NCBI RefSeq assembly: GCF_030317035.1
Contig: NZ_JASZYK010000007.1
Span: 186,001 to 250,000 of the forward strand
DNA: 64,000 nt
Reading direction: 5' to 3'
DNA from: Variovorax sp. J22G73
GTDB lineage: Bacteria > Pseudomonadota > Gammaproteobacteria > Burkholderiales > Burkholderiaceae_C
Shown: piece after piece, positions 9,016-17,383 of the stretch
Numbering within the stretch: the stretch's first letter is position 1
How the letters are laid out: each line of letters starts with the position of its first letter
Made by a program: the position numbers and the translations under genes
Notes under the pieces: model-generated
The model's input: only the letters and a program-made list of their open reading frames with translations
Database searches by the model: none
Told to the model about the DNA's origin: nothing

Positions 9016-9366
9016 TTGAAAATCGATCAACCCGCCCCTTCGGCCACGCCCCTGCAACGAACGCCCGCCGCGGGCGCGGCCCCTGCCACGGCAACGGCCG
9101 CCGCCACCGCCGCGGCGCGCCCCAAGGAGGCGGCGCAGCCCTCCGCGCACGTCCACACCATGCCCAGCGCCGTGGGCGGCAGCGACTTCGACGCCGCCCG
9201 GGTGGCCGCGATCCGCGAGGACATCCGGGCCGGGCGCTACCAGATCCGCCCCGAGCGCATCGCCGACGGCCTGCTGGCCAGCGTGCGCAACCTGCTCGAC
9301 CCGCAAGCCGAGCTGCCGGCCCAGGTGCAGGGCAAGGCCAACCCCGATCCGGAAAACCGCGAATGA
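9016..9366 (+). CDS. flgM: Anti-sigma-28 factor FlgM
   Basis: Binds and inhibits FliA until it is secreted through the finished hook. The 116 residues have a disordered Ala/Pro/Thr-rich N-terminal half and the conserved C-terminal sigma-binding helices (DFDAARVAAIREDIRAGRYQ, then PERIADGLLASVRNLL). The start is a TTG at 9016 after GAGG, the only fitting start between the promoter and the conserved part. The stop overlaps the flgN ATG (ATGA), so the two are translationally coupled. Confidence 0.93.
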   Translation: MKIDQPAPSATPLQRTPAAGAAPATATAAATAAARPKEAAQPSAHVHTMPSAVGGSDFDAARVAAIREDIRAGRYQIRPERIADGLLASVRNLLDPQAELPAQVQGKANPDPENRE

Positions 9367-9821
9367 CCGCTTCCCTGCTGGCGCACCTGCGCACCGAAAC
9401 CGCCTGCATCCAGGAATTTCTGGCCGTGCTCGACCAGGAGGCCAAGGCCATGTCGGACAACGTGTTCGGCGAGCTGGCCGGCATTGCCGCGCGCAAGACC
9501 CAGCTGCTGGACCGCATGGCCGCGCTCGACCTCGACCGCGAGACCCTGCAGGTGTCGCTGGGCCATGCGCCCGGGCGCGCCGGTGCCGACGCGGCGGCCG
9601 CCGCCGGCGGCAGCGCCGTGCAGCAGGCCTGGGCCGAGCTGCTGGTGCTGGCCGTGCAGGCGCGCAGCCACAACCTGCGCAACGGCTCCATGGTGTACGC
9701 GCACCTCGACTTCACCCAGCAGGCGCTGCACTTCCTGCAGGCCAGCGCGCAACTCTTCTACGGGCCGGACGGCGTTCGCAAGACGCAGGCCGGCACCGGC
9801 ACCCGCCTGGCGGCCGGCTGA
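9363..9821 (+). CDS. flgN: Flagella synthesis chaperone FlgN
   Basis: Export chaperone for the hook-filament junction proteins FlgK and FlgL. The 152 residues form a helical protein with the family features LLAHLRTETACIQEFLAVLDQEAKAM at the N-terminus (shown in full it is a continuous amphipathic helix) and YAHLDFTQQALHFLQASA near the C-terminus. It overlaps flgM by four bases and shares its FliA promoter. The clients flgK and flgL lie outside this window. Confidence 0.92.
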   Translation: MTASLLAHLRTETACIQEFLAVLDQEAKAMSDNVFGELAGIAARKTQLLDRMAALDLDRETLQVSLGHAPGRAGADAAAAAGGSAVQQAWAELLVLAVQARSHNLRNGSMVYAHLDFTQQALHFLQASAQLFYGPDGVRKTQAGTGTRLAAG

Positions 9822-9856
9822 GCCCGCCGTCGCACCCATTCCCCCTTTTGCACTCC

Positions 9857-10708
9857 ATGGAAGCTATCGACACGAAGAACAGCCTCGGCTCGCGCCAGGT
9901 GGCCATGGTGGGCTGCGACGCCGCCCAGGCACAGGCGTGGAGCCACCGGCTGCACCTGATGGGGTGCACCACGGCGCGCTTCGACACCAGCACCGACTTT
10001 CTGCTGGCCGTGACCCACGGCAGCCAATTCGGCCTGCTGCTGGTGGTACTGAAGGACCAGGCCGCGTGGCCGGTGCTGACTTCGATGTGCAAGGCGCTGC
10101 GCCTGCCGATCTTCCTGGTGGCGCATGCGCTGCAGCGCGACCTGCTGGTCGAGGCGCTGGCGGCGGTGGACACCGAGCCCCACGGCGCCACCATCGACTT
10201 CGCGGTGCTGCCGGTGGACGACTTCGAGATGGAGCTGCGCGTGCGCGAGTCGCTGCGGCGCAACCACACGCTGCTGCATCCGCAGTCGGTGAGCGCGAGC
10301 TTCGGCGACTACCAGTTCATCGGCAGCCGCAAGGTGGTGGTGCACAAGGGCGAGGACATTCGCCTGAAGCCGCGCGAGTTCGAGCTGGCGCTGCTGCTGT
10401 TCCGCAACGCCGGTCGCCTGCTGGAGCGCGACTGGCTGCTGGCCTCGCTGTGGATGGATTCGCGCATCGAGCGCAAGAGCCGCGTGCTCGACTGCTGCGT
10501 GGCGAACATCCGGCGCAAGCTGTCGCTGCACAAGCAGAGCGAGTTCGTGCTGCATTCGGTGTACGGGCGCGGCTACGAGCTGCGCCACCTGCCCGTGCGC
10601 ACCGAGCCTTCGCCGATCTTGGTGCAACCGGCGGACAGCTCGCGCTACCCCGACACCTCGAACGAGCCGGCCTGGCGCTTGGAAGACGAGGCGCGGGCCT
10701 GGGCTTGA
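9857..10708 (+). CDS. OmpR-type winged-helix regulator with degenerate receiver domain
   Basis: DNA-binding response-regulator-like protein of 283 residues from the ATG at 9857 (a TTG at 9848 is an alternative). The N-terminal half (about 10-120) resembles a receiver fold, but the strand that should carry the phosphoacceptor reads FGLLLVVLKDQ with no clear Asp at its end, and the acidic pair is missing. The C-terminal winged helix is good: LKPREFELALLLFRNAGRLL, then SRVLDCCVANIRRKL and VYGRGYEL. No histidine kinase is adjacent. It probably works without phosphorylation; its place after flgMN suggests, but does not show, a link to motility. Confidence 0.8.
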   Translation: MEAIDTKNSLGSRQVAMVGCDAAQAQAWSHRLHLMGCTTARFDTSTDFLLAVTHGSQFGLLLVVLKDQAAWPVLTSMCKALRLPIFLVAHALQRDLLVEALAAVDTEPHGATIDFAVLPVDDFEMELRVRESLRRNHTLLHPQSVSASFGDYQFIGSRKVVVHKGEDIRLKPREFELALLLFRNAGRLLERDWLLASLWMDSRIERKSRVLDCCVANIRRKLSLHKQSEFVLHSVYGRGYELRHLPVRTEPSPILVQPADSSRYPDTSNEPAWRLEDEARAWA

Positions 10709-11068
10709 ACGCGGCCGAAGGCGCCTGAAGCCAGCCGAAGGCCGCTGAAGGCTCCTGGGCGACCGGCAGGCAGTCTTTTCGAGTCTTCGCGGGTTGTCCC
10801 CGCCGATTGGGGACAACACTGGGGACAACCGTGCGGAGTTCGGGCGAGATCGTTGCCTGGCGTGGCCTGCAACGCGGTGCCTGCGGAATGAGCACCTGGA
10901 CAACTCGGCACGCCGCCCCCTGAAAGGAACGCCGCGCCGGTGAAATTGGGACGACCGCCGGCTTCGAGGAACCACCCCTGATGGGCGGGTGCCTGAGCGA
11001 CCTCTACCAGCGCCAGCTGACCGTCCAGGCCAGTATCAGCGGCCAAACTTAAGCCAGACTGAATGATT
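10709..11068. repeat. Gene-free stretch with GGGGACAAC inverted and direct repeats
   Basis: No convincing gene. GTTGTCCCC at 10793-10801 is followed after 7 nt by its inverse GGGGACAAC (10809-10817) and after 3 more nt by a second direct copy (10821-10829). This could be a regulator-binding site or an imperfect terminator for the upstream regulator gene; there is no T-run. Just before it, a 15-nt unit like CCGAAGGC..CTGAAG is repeated about three times (10716-10760), partly in the 3' end of the preceding gene. Confidence 0.5.
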
Positions 11069-11455
11069 TCAGGGCTTGCGCTCCGCCGGCGCAATCAGCA
11101 CCATCGCGCCGTCCTGGCCGCGCCGGATGCGCAGCCGGGTGCCTTCCAGCAGGCGGTCCAGCGCCGCGTCGGGCGCGATGCTTCCCTTGATGCCGCGCGT
11201 GGACAGGTCCTTCACGTCTTCCACCTTGTAGATCAGCTGCACGCCCGACTGGGCGATGAAAGTGTCCAGCGCGGGCTTGAGCGCGCCGCCGGCCACGTCA
11301 AACTCGCGGGCCAGCGCCAGCGCCGAGGTCGGCAGCGCCAGCAGGGCGGCGCCCAGCGCGAGGCCCACGGCAAGGTGCCCCGGATGCCTCAGATGTCCTA
11401 CGTAGCGCCGGGCTGCGGCAGGGGCGGTGACAGCGAGCCTCCCGATTCGATTCAT
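11069..11455 (-). CDS. Free-standing STN (secretin/TonB N-terminal) signalling-domain protein
   Basis: A 128-residue exported protein: an Arg-rich start, a signal peptide (VGLALGAALLALPTSALA) ending near residue 49, then a single STN domain and nothing else. The domain (FDVAGGALKPALDTFIAQSG, then VQLIYKVEDVKDLSTRGIKG) closely resembles the STN domain at the front of the receptor encoded at 13346-15880. STN domains normally lie at the N-terminus of TonB-dependent transducers and pass the ligand signal to FecR; a solo copy has no barrel to sense with. It is divergent from the ECF sigma gene and has its own copy of the same promoter motif. It may compete with, or add to, receptor-FecR signalling. 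Confidence 0.85.
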   Translation of the reverse strand: MNRIGRLAVTAPAAARRYVGHLRHPGHLAVGLALGAALLALPTSALALAREFDVAGGALKPALDTFIAQSGVQLIYKVEDVKDLSTRGIKGSIAPDAALDRLLEGTRLRIRRGQDGAMVLIAPAERKP

Positions 11456-11497
11456 TTGGATGTGATTCCCGCGATGTGTTTTTTCTTGTGACCCTTG

Positions 11498-11526
11498 TGA
11501 GACGAGCCAGCCCGTGGTTTCCGGTA
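11498..11526 (-). promoter_or_regulatory. ECF sigma promoter, leftward, for the solo STN gene
   Basis: On the minus strand TACCGGAA (11526-11519) and TCGTCTCA (11505-11498) are 13 nt apart. The same two boxes at the same spacing precede the sigma gene and the receptor gene. The start codon is about 43 nt beyond the -10 box. CCGGAA and CGTCT resemble the -35 and -10 boxes of known FecI-like sigma factors. Confidence 0.8.
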
Positions 11527-11540
11527 TTTCCGTCGCGCGT

Positions 11541-11569
11541 TACCGGAAATCTTCCGGCCGTTCGTCTCA
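11541..11569 (+). promoter_or_regulatory. ECF sigma promoter, rightward, for the sigma/fecR genes
   Basis: TACCGGAA at 11541-11548 and TCGTCTCA at 11562-11569, 13 nt apart, point toward the sigma gene starting at 11633. With the mirror-image copy at 11498-11526 it makes a back-to-back promoter pair between the STN gene and the sigma gene. It implies positive autoregulation of the sigma factor. Confidence 0.8.
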
Positions 11570-11632
11570 CTGTCTGTCGCCAATCCCGGCGACCCGTCGA
11601 AACCCCCATCCGGCCATCCCAGGAGCGCTCTT

Positions 11633-12205
11633 TTGGTTCTCAGTGACTTGGACACCTGGTTCGTCAGCGAAGTGCTGCCGATGGAGGCCGCGCTCACGCG
11701 GTTTCTTCGCCGAAACTGGCGCGACGACGCCGAAATACCCGACCTGCGCCAGGACGTCTACGTGCGTATCTATGAATCGGCTGCCAAAGCCCTCCCCGAC
11801 CTGGTCAAGCCCTTTGTCTTCACCACCGCCCGCAACCTGCTGATCGACCGCGCACGGCGGGCCCAGATCGTGTCCATCGAAATCATTGCCGACCTCGACG
11901 CGCTCGACTTCTCCGCCGACGAGCTCACGCCCGAGCGCCATGCCGCGGGGCGCGGCGAGCTGCGGCTGCTGCAGACCGCGCTCGACGCCCTGCCCTCCAA
12001 ATGCCGCCGCGTGGTGGAAATGCGCAAGATCGACGGCCTCTCGCAGCGCGAGGTGGCCACGCAGCTGGGCATCACCGAAGACACGGTGGAGCGCCAGGTG
12101 TCGCGCGGCGTGCGCGCGCTGGCCGACGCCATGCTCTCCAGCGGCGTGCAGCTGCACACCAAGGCCTTCGGCCGGGCACAGAACGACAAGAGGCTCTCGC
12201 CATGA
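11633..12205 (+). CDS. ECF sigma factor, FecI type
   Basis: RNA polymerase sigma factor that should be released by surface signalling. The 190 residues contain region 2 (about 20-85; DLRQDVYVRIYESAAK, FVFTTARNLLIDRARR) and region 4 (about 120-180; LPSKCRRVVEMRKIDGLSQ with EVATQLGITEDTVERQVSRG). The start is a TTG at 11633 eight nt after AGGAG; no better start exists before the conserved region. The stop overlaps the start of fecR (ATGA). It is the most likely user of the three TACCGGAA-N13-TCGTCTCA promoters in this locus. Confidence 0.92.
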   Translation: MVLSDLDTWFVSEVLPMEAALTRFLRRNWRDDAEIPDLRQDVYVRIYESAAKALPDLVKPFVFTTARNLLIDRARRAQIVSIEIIADLDALDFSADELTPERHAAGRGELRLLQTALDALPSKCRRVVEMRKIDGLSQREVATQLGITEDTVERQVSRGVRALADAMLSSGVQLHTKAFGRAQNDKRLSP

Positions 12206-13278
12206 CCGAAGCCGAACGCATCGAATCCGCCGCCGCCGACTGGCTGGCCCGCCGCGACAGCGGCCACTGGGAACCCGCCGACCAGCAGCGGCTGGACGCC
12301 TGGATCGCCGAGTCGATCTCGCACCGCATCGCCTGGCTGCGGCTGGAAAGCACATGGCAGCGCGCCGACCGGCTGGGCGCCCTGCGCGCGCCGACGGTGC
12401 CGGCCGCGGCGCCCACCACGCCAGTGATACCCGCGACACCCGCGGTGGTGCCCATTCCACTGCCGACGCGTGCACCGACCGCTGCACCGACCGGGACACC
12501 GACCGGATCGCCACGGCGCGCCGGCGCCCGCTGGCTGCCGCGCTTCTCCACCCAGCGCATCGCCGCCAGCGTGGTGCTCGCGGCGGCCGCCTGCAGCTGG
12601 CTGGGCTGGCGCTACACGCAGGACTGGCAAAGCGAGCACTACGCCACCGCCGTGGGCGCGCGCCAGCAGGTGTCGCTGGCCGACGGCTCGGTGCTCACGC
12701 TGAACACCGCCACGCAGCTGCGCACGCTGGTGAACGAAAGCGGGCGCAAGGTGTGGCTGGAAGACGGCGAGGCCTACTTCGACATCGCGCACGACAAGAA
12801 GCACCCCTTCGTGGTGATCGCGGGCGACCGCCGCATCACCGTGCTGGGCACGCGCTTCGTGGTGCGCCGCCAGGGCGAGCAGGTGAACGTGGTGGTGGAA
12901 GAAGGCCGCGTGCAGATCGCCTCGGCGCAAGGCACCGGCGCAGGCGATGCGCCCCCGACCGTCATCGTGCGCAACCAGGCGGCGGTGGCCCATGCCGGCA
13001 ACGTGCTGGTGATGCCCAAGGCGCCCAAGCAGATCGACGACGAACTCAGCTGGCGCCAGGGCAAGCTGGTGTTCGACCAGACCACGCTGGGCGACGCGGC
13101 CACGCAGTTCAACCGCTACAACACGCGCAAGCTGGTGATCGCCGATGCGGCCATTGCGCGCATTCGCATCGGCGGCAGCTTCGACGCGAACAACATGAAC
13201 GGCTTCGTGGCCTTGCTCAAGCAGGGCTTCGGGCTGGCCGTGCAAGACAGCGGCAATGAAATACGAATTTCAAACTAG
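12202..13278 (+). CDS. FecR-type transmembrane anti-sigma factor / sigma regulator
   Basis: Inner-membrane protein of 358 residues that holds and activates the ECF sigma factor in response to the receptor. It has an N-terminal cytoplasmic DUF4880 segment (AAADWLARRDSGHW, then QQRLDAWIAESISHRIAWLR), a Pro/Thr/Ala-rich spacer, one membrane helix near residue 115 (IAASVVLAAAACSWLGW) and a periplasmic FecR domain (LADGSVLTLNTATQ, VWLEDGEAYFDIAHD, ITVLGTRFVVR). The C-terminal STN-like domain (about 275-350; LSWRQGKLVFDQTTLGDAA) is the site that contacts the receptor STN domain in such systems. Confidence 0.93.
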   Translation: MTEAERIESAAADWLARRDSGHWEPADQQRLDAWIAESISHRIAWLRLESTWQRADRLGALRAPTVPAAAPTTPVIPATPAVVPIPLPTRAPTAAPTGTPTGSPRRAGARWLPRFSTQRIAASVVLAAAACSWLGWRYTQDWQSEHYATAVGARQQVSLADGSVLTLNTATQLRTLVNESGRKVWLEDGEAYFDIAHDKKHPFVVIAGDRRITVLGTRFVVRRQGEQVNVVVEEGRVQIASAQGTGAGDAPPTVIVRNQAAVAHAGNVLVMPKAPKQIDDELSWRQGKLVFDQTTLGDAATQFNRYNTRKLVIADAAIARIRIGGSFDANNMNGFVALLKQGFGLAVQDSGNEIRISN

Positions 13279-13283
13279 CTTAT

Positions 13284-13312
13284 TACCGGAATGTGACGGG
13301 GCATTCGTCTCA
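13284..13312 (+). promoter_or_regulatory. ECF sigma promoter for the TonB-dependent receptor operon
   Basis: TACCGGAA at 13284-13291 and TCGTCTCA at 13305-13312, with 13 nt between, exactly as at the two promoters near 11.5 kb. The receptor start is at 13346, giving a 5' leader of roughly 27 nt. It lets the sigma factor drive the receptor and the long operon behind it. Confidence 0.82.
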
Positions 13313-13345
13313 GTGGGTACCCAAACAAATACCACGCTGTAGATC

Positions 13346-15880
13346 ATGAATCGAATCGAGCAAAGCGCTACCCTGCCTTCCGTGCCGTCCGTGAAGAAGA
13401 GCAAACGGGTCACCCTCCGTCCCTGGGTCATCGCGGGCAGCTGCGCGCTGATCGGCGGGCTCTCCACGCAGGCACAGGCGCAAGGCCAGGGGCAAAGCCA
13501 GGCTCCACTCCAGGCTCCGCAGAGCTTCGACATCGCCGGCGGCGACCTGAAGAGCGCGCTGGACGCCTACGTGGCCCAGGGCGGGGTGCAGCTGATCTAC
13601 AAGGTCGACGACGTGAAGGGCTTCGCCACGCGCGGCGTGAAGGGCGCGTTGCCGCCGCAGGAGGCGCTCGCGCGCATCCTGGAAGGCACGCCGCTGGTCA
13701 CGCGCCGCGGCGACGACGGCGCCATCGTGGTCCACACCGCGGCGCCCGTGGTCACGCGCCCCACCACCGAGGAGCCGCAGTCGCTCGACAGCGTGACCGT
13801 GACCGCCACGCGCCGCCGCGAACCGGTGCGCGAAGTGCCCATGCAAGTCAACGTGATGAAGGCCGAGACGCTGGAGCGCGCCGGTGCCAAGAACCTGGCC
13901 GACTACATCGCCGAGCAGCCGGGCGTGAACCTCACGAGCAGCGGCAGCGTGGGCGGCATCCTGACCATGCGCGGGCTGACCACCGGCCCGGTGCAGGGCA
14001 TTGCCACCGTGGGCGTGTACGTCGACGACGTGGCCACGGGGCTGAGCTCGTCCAGCGCGCTCGGCGGCTTCACGCCGCTGGACATGGGCATGCTCGACCT
14101 GAACCACATCGAGGTGCTGCGCGGGCCGCAGGGCACGCTGTACGGCGCGGGCGCCATGAGCGGCGTGCTGAAGTACGTGACCAACCAGCCCGACACCATG
14201 GAGTTCGCGGGCTCGGTGAAGCTGGGCACCTCGTGGACCCAGGGCGGCGGCCCCGGCTTCACGACCAGCGCGGTGCTGAACGTGCCGCTGAAGGAAGACG
14301 TGGCGGCCGTGCGCTTCGCCGCCTTCACCGACCAGCTCGGCGGCAGCTACAACGCCTCGGGCCCGGCCTGGGGCAAGAACATCGACCGCGGCCACACCGA
14401 CGGTGGGCGCGTGTCGCTGCTGCTGACGCCCACGCGCGAACTCACGGTGCGCCTCACGGGCACCGTGCAGGACGTGAAGCGCAAGGGCCTGGGCTTCGAG
14501 GACATCGACCGGCGCACGCTGCGCCCCTGGGGCCTGGAGCGCACGCGCCAGCTGTCGCTGCGCGAGCCCTACAGCAACAAGACGCAGCTGTTCGGCCTGG
14601 ACGTGGAGTACGACTTCGGCTGGGCGCGGCTGAACTCCATCACCTCGGCGCAGGACGTGAAGATTTCCAACGCCGCCGACCTCACCGCCCTGTACGCGCC
14701 GCTGGCGAGCGCGCTGCGCCTGCCGGTGGCCTCGGTGCCGCTGGCCAACGACATCGGGCAGCACCGCATCAGCCAGGAGTTCCGGCTGACCTCGCGCTCG
14801 GGCACCACCTTCGAGTGGCTGGCCGGCCTGTACCTCAACCGCGAACGCGGCAGCACCGACGGCGGCATCGACGCGGGCCTGGTCGGCGGGCTCGGCAGCC
14901 TGAACCTGCTGTCGTCCTCGCAGTCTTCGCGCTACCGCGAAACGGCCGCCTACGGCGACGTGACCTGGAACGTGACGCCCGCGCTGTCGTTCACCGGCGG
15001 CGTGCGCCTGGCGCGCAACAGCCAGACCTACGGCAGCCGCCAGAGCGGCATGCTGATCGGCCCGACCACCTCCACCGCCAGCGGCACCTCGTCGGAAAGC
15101 CCGACCACCTACCTGGCCGCGGCCAAGTACACCCTGTCGGACACCAGCACCGCCTACTTCCGCGCGGCCAGCGGCTACCGCCCCGGCGGCCCCAACATGC
15201 TGAAGCCGGACACCAACCGCAACATCGTGCAGCCGATGTTCAAGTCCGACTCGCTGTGGAGCTACGAGCTCGGCTACAAGGCCGACCTGCTGGACCGCAC
15301 GCTGTCGCTGGAGGCCGCGCTGTACGACATCGAATGGCGCGACGTGCAGCAGCCCACGCGCAGCGGCGGCTTCGTGTTCGTGACCAATGCCGGCGCGGCG
15401 CGCGTGAAGGGCGGCGAGCTCACCCTTGCCTGGAAGCCCAGCAAGGAGTGGCGCTTCACCGCCAACGGCGCGGCCATCGACGCGCGCCTGACCGAAGACG
15501 CGGCCGGCCTGGACGCCAAGGCCGGCACCCGCCTGCCGCAGACCCCGCGCTTCTCGGCCACGCTGGGCGTGACGCGCAACTTCAGCATCGGCGACCGGCC
15601 GGCCTACTTCGGCGTGAGCGCGCGCTACACCGGCAAGCGCGACGCGGGCTACCGCGGCAGCGCGACGATCCCGAGCATCGTCATGCCGGCCTTCACCGTG
15701 GTCGACCTGCAGGCGGGCATCGACTTTCCGCGCTTCAGCCTCTCGGCCTATGTGCGCAACCTGGCCAACAAGCGCGGCATCCTGTCGATCGACACGGGCC
15801 TGTCGGCCAACCCGAACCTGGTGCAGGCGGCGCTGGCGCCTTCGCGCACCGTCGGCATGACCGTGACCGTTCCGTTCTGA
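13346..15880 (+). CDS. TonB-dependent outer-membrane transducer with STN domain
   Basis: Outer-membrane receptor of 844 residues that both imports a ligand and signals its presence. The order is signal peptide (ending near residue 47), STN domain (about 58-130; FDIAGGDLKSALDAYVAQGG), TonB box region (SVTVTATRRREPVREVP), plug (about 160-280; AKNLADYIAEQPGVNL, IEVLRGPQGTLYGAGAMSG) and a 22-strand-type barrel ending in VTVPF with the terminal Phe usual for outer-membrane proteins. The presence of an STN domain marks it as a transducer working with the adjacent FecR/sigma pair. The ligand is not evident from sequence; barrel features resemble the siderophore/complex-organic class (LARNSQTYGSR region). 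Confidence 0.93.
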   Translation: MNRIEQSATLPSVPSVKKSKRVTLRPWVIAGSCALIGGLSTQAQAQGQGQSQAPLQAPQSFDIAGGDLKSALDAYVAQGGVQLIYKVDDVKGFATRGVKGALPPQEALARILEGTPLVTRRGDDGAIVVHTAAPVVTRPTTEEPQSLDSVTVTATRRREPVREVPMQVNVMKAETLERAGAKNLADYIAEQPGVNLTSSGSVGGILTMRGLTTGPVQGIATVGVYVDDVATGLSSSSALGGFTPLDMGMLDLNHIEVLRGPQGTLYGAGAMSGVLKYVTNQPDTMEFAGSVKLGTSWTQGGGPGFTTSAVLNVPLKEDVAAVRFAAFTDQLGGSYNASGPAWGKNIDRGHTDGGRVSLLLTPTRELTVRLTGTVQDVKRKGLGFEDIDRRTLRPWGLERTRQLSLREPYSNKTQLFGLDVEYDFGWARLNSITSAQDVKISNAADLTALYAPLASALRLPVASVPLANDIGQHRISQEFRLTSRSGTTFEWLAGLYLNRERGSTDGGIDAGLVGGLGSLNLLSSSQSSRYRETAAYGDVTWNVTPALSFTGGVRLARNSQTYGSRQSGMLIGPTTSTASGTSSESPTTYLAAAKYTLSDTSTAYFRAASGYRPGGPNMLKPDTNRNIVQPMFKSDSLWSYELGYKADLLDRTLSLEAALYDIEWRDVQQPTRSGGFVFVTNAGAARVKGGELTLAWKPSKEWRFTANGAAIDARLTEDAAGLDAKAGTRLPQTPRFSATLGVTRNFSIGDRPAYFGVSARYTGKRDAGYRGSATIPSIVMPAFTVVDLQAGIDFPRFSLSAYVRNLANKRGILSIDTGLSANPNLVQAALAPSRTVGMTVTVPF

Positions 15881-15881
15881 G

Positions 15882-17342
15882 ATGTCCAGCCTCACTCCGC
15901 TGGCGGCCGCCTTGCCGCCGGACGCGACGGGGCCCGCAGCACACGAGAAGACGCAAAAGGCACTGCCCAGCGCCTGGTACGCGCTGGCGGTGCTGGTCAT
16001 CGCGACGGTGCTGGGCTCGGTCGACAAGGTCATCCTCACGCTGCTGACCGAGCCGATGCGCATTGCGCTGACGCTCTCCGACACGCAACTGGGCCTGCTG
16101 CAGGGCGCGGGCATCGTGCTGTTCACCGGCATCGCCACACTGCCCCTGGGCTGGCTGAGCGACCGCTACGACCGGCGCGTGGTGCTGGCGGCCTGCGTGC
16201 TGCTGTGGAGCGCCGCCACCGCCATGCGCGGCACCGCCATGGACTACGGCGTGCTGTTCATCGCCAGCATCGGCCTGGGCGTGGGCGAAGCCGGCCTCAC
16301 GCCCATCACCAACAGCATGATTCCCGACCTGTTCCCGCGCGCGCAGCGGGTGCTGGCGAACGCGGTGTTCGCGCTGTCGGCCATCTTCGGCAGCGCGCTG
16401 GGCGCCCTGGTAGGCGGCACCGTGGTGCACCTGACGGACGACCTGCGCCACTGGCTGCCCGCGTCGATGCAACACCTGGAACCCTGGCGGCTGACCTTCT
16501 TCGTGATGGCGTCCGCGGGCGTGCCGGTGGCGCTGCTGGTGCTGTCGATACGGCGCACGCGGCGCAGCGTGCCGCCGCCTGCAACGTCCGCGAAAGCAGT
16601 GGCCGACGCGCGTGCGGGCGAAGCGCCCTCGGGCTTCGCGCCGCTCGCCACGCTGTCGGGTGGACAACCTGATGCAGCCGATGCGGCCAACGACATCGGT
16701 TTTCGCGATCACCTGCGCAAGCACTGGCGCACCTTCTCGGGCCTGGTGATCGGCGTGGGGCTGGCCAGCATCGGGTTGAGCTCGATCGGCACCTGGCTGC
16801 CCATCGTGGCGGCGCGCGAGTACGGCGCCACGCCGGCGCAGATGGGGCAAGGCATGGGCCTGGCCTTCCTGTGCGGCACGGTGGTGGGCGGCCTGCTGGG
16901 CGTGGCGTCGATGCGCTACGTGCAGCCGCGCATGGGACCGGCCGCGGCGCTGCGCATCATCATGCTGGGCAACCTGACGGCGGCGCTGCTGTCCACGCTG
17001 CTGCTGTTCACGCGCTCGGCCAACGACGCCTTCATGCTGCTGGCGCTGCTGGTGGTGCCACTCATCAGCGGCGCGGTGCTGCTGCCCAACGTGCTGCAGG
17101 ACGCCGCGCCCTCGCACCTGCGCGCCCGCACCATCGCGCTGCTCACCATGGCCAGCCTGCCCTTCGGCGTGGTGGGGCCGCTGGTGGTCGGCATGTTGTC
17201 GGACGCCCTCAAGTCGGTGCCCAACGGGCTGGCGATTTCCATCGTGGCCACCACCCTGGTCGGCGGCTGCCTCGGCGCGCTGGTGCTGCGCGCCACCGAA
17301 GGCCCGTTCGTGCGCCTGATGCGCGCGGCGCAAGCCAACTGA
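15882..17342 (+). CDS. Major facilitator superfamily transporter
   Basis: Inner-membrane transporter of 486 residues with about 12 hydrophobic helices. The loop 2-3 motif of the family is present as GWLSDRYDRRVV, and VGVGEAGLTPITNSMIPDLF resembles the spinster/organic-anion branch. It starts one nt after the receptor stop, so it is cotranscribed. In context it should carry the imported ligand or its breakdown product across the inner membrane; export is also possible. Confidence 0.9.
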   Translation: MSSLTPLAAALPPDATGPAAHEKTQKALPSAWYALAVLVIATVLGSVDKVILTLLTEPMRIALTLSDTQLGLLQGAGIVLFTGIATLPLGWLSDRYDRRVVLAACVLLWSAATAMRGTAMDYGVLFIASIGLGVGEAGLTPITNSMIPDLFPRAQRVLANAVFALSAIFGSALGALVGGTVVHLTDDLRHWLPASMQHLEPWRLTFFVMASAGVPVALLVLSIRRTRRSVPPPATSAKAVADARAGEAPSGFAPLATLSGGQPDAADAANDIGFRDHLRKHWRTFSGLVIGVGLASIGLSSIGTWLPIVAAREYGATPAQMGQGMGLAFLCGTVVGGLLGVASMRYVQPRMGPAAALRIIMLGNLTAALLSTLLLFTRSANDAFMLLALLVVPLISGAVLLPNVLQDAAPSHLRARTIALLTMASLPFGVVGPLVVGMLSDALKSVPNGLAISIVATTLVGGCLGALVLRATEGPFVRLMRAAQAN

Positions 17343-17383
17343 CCGTTTCGCGGTTTCGCTCACACCCCCTCTCGTTGCCTTTC

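Noticed and set aside
13310..16138. A 942-codon open frame on the minus strand across the whole receptor gene
   Set aside because: It mirrors the GC-rich codon structure of the receptor on the other strand, has no ribosome-binding site and a composition (His/Arg/Gly/Ala) typical of antisense frames.
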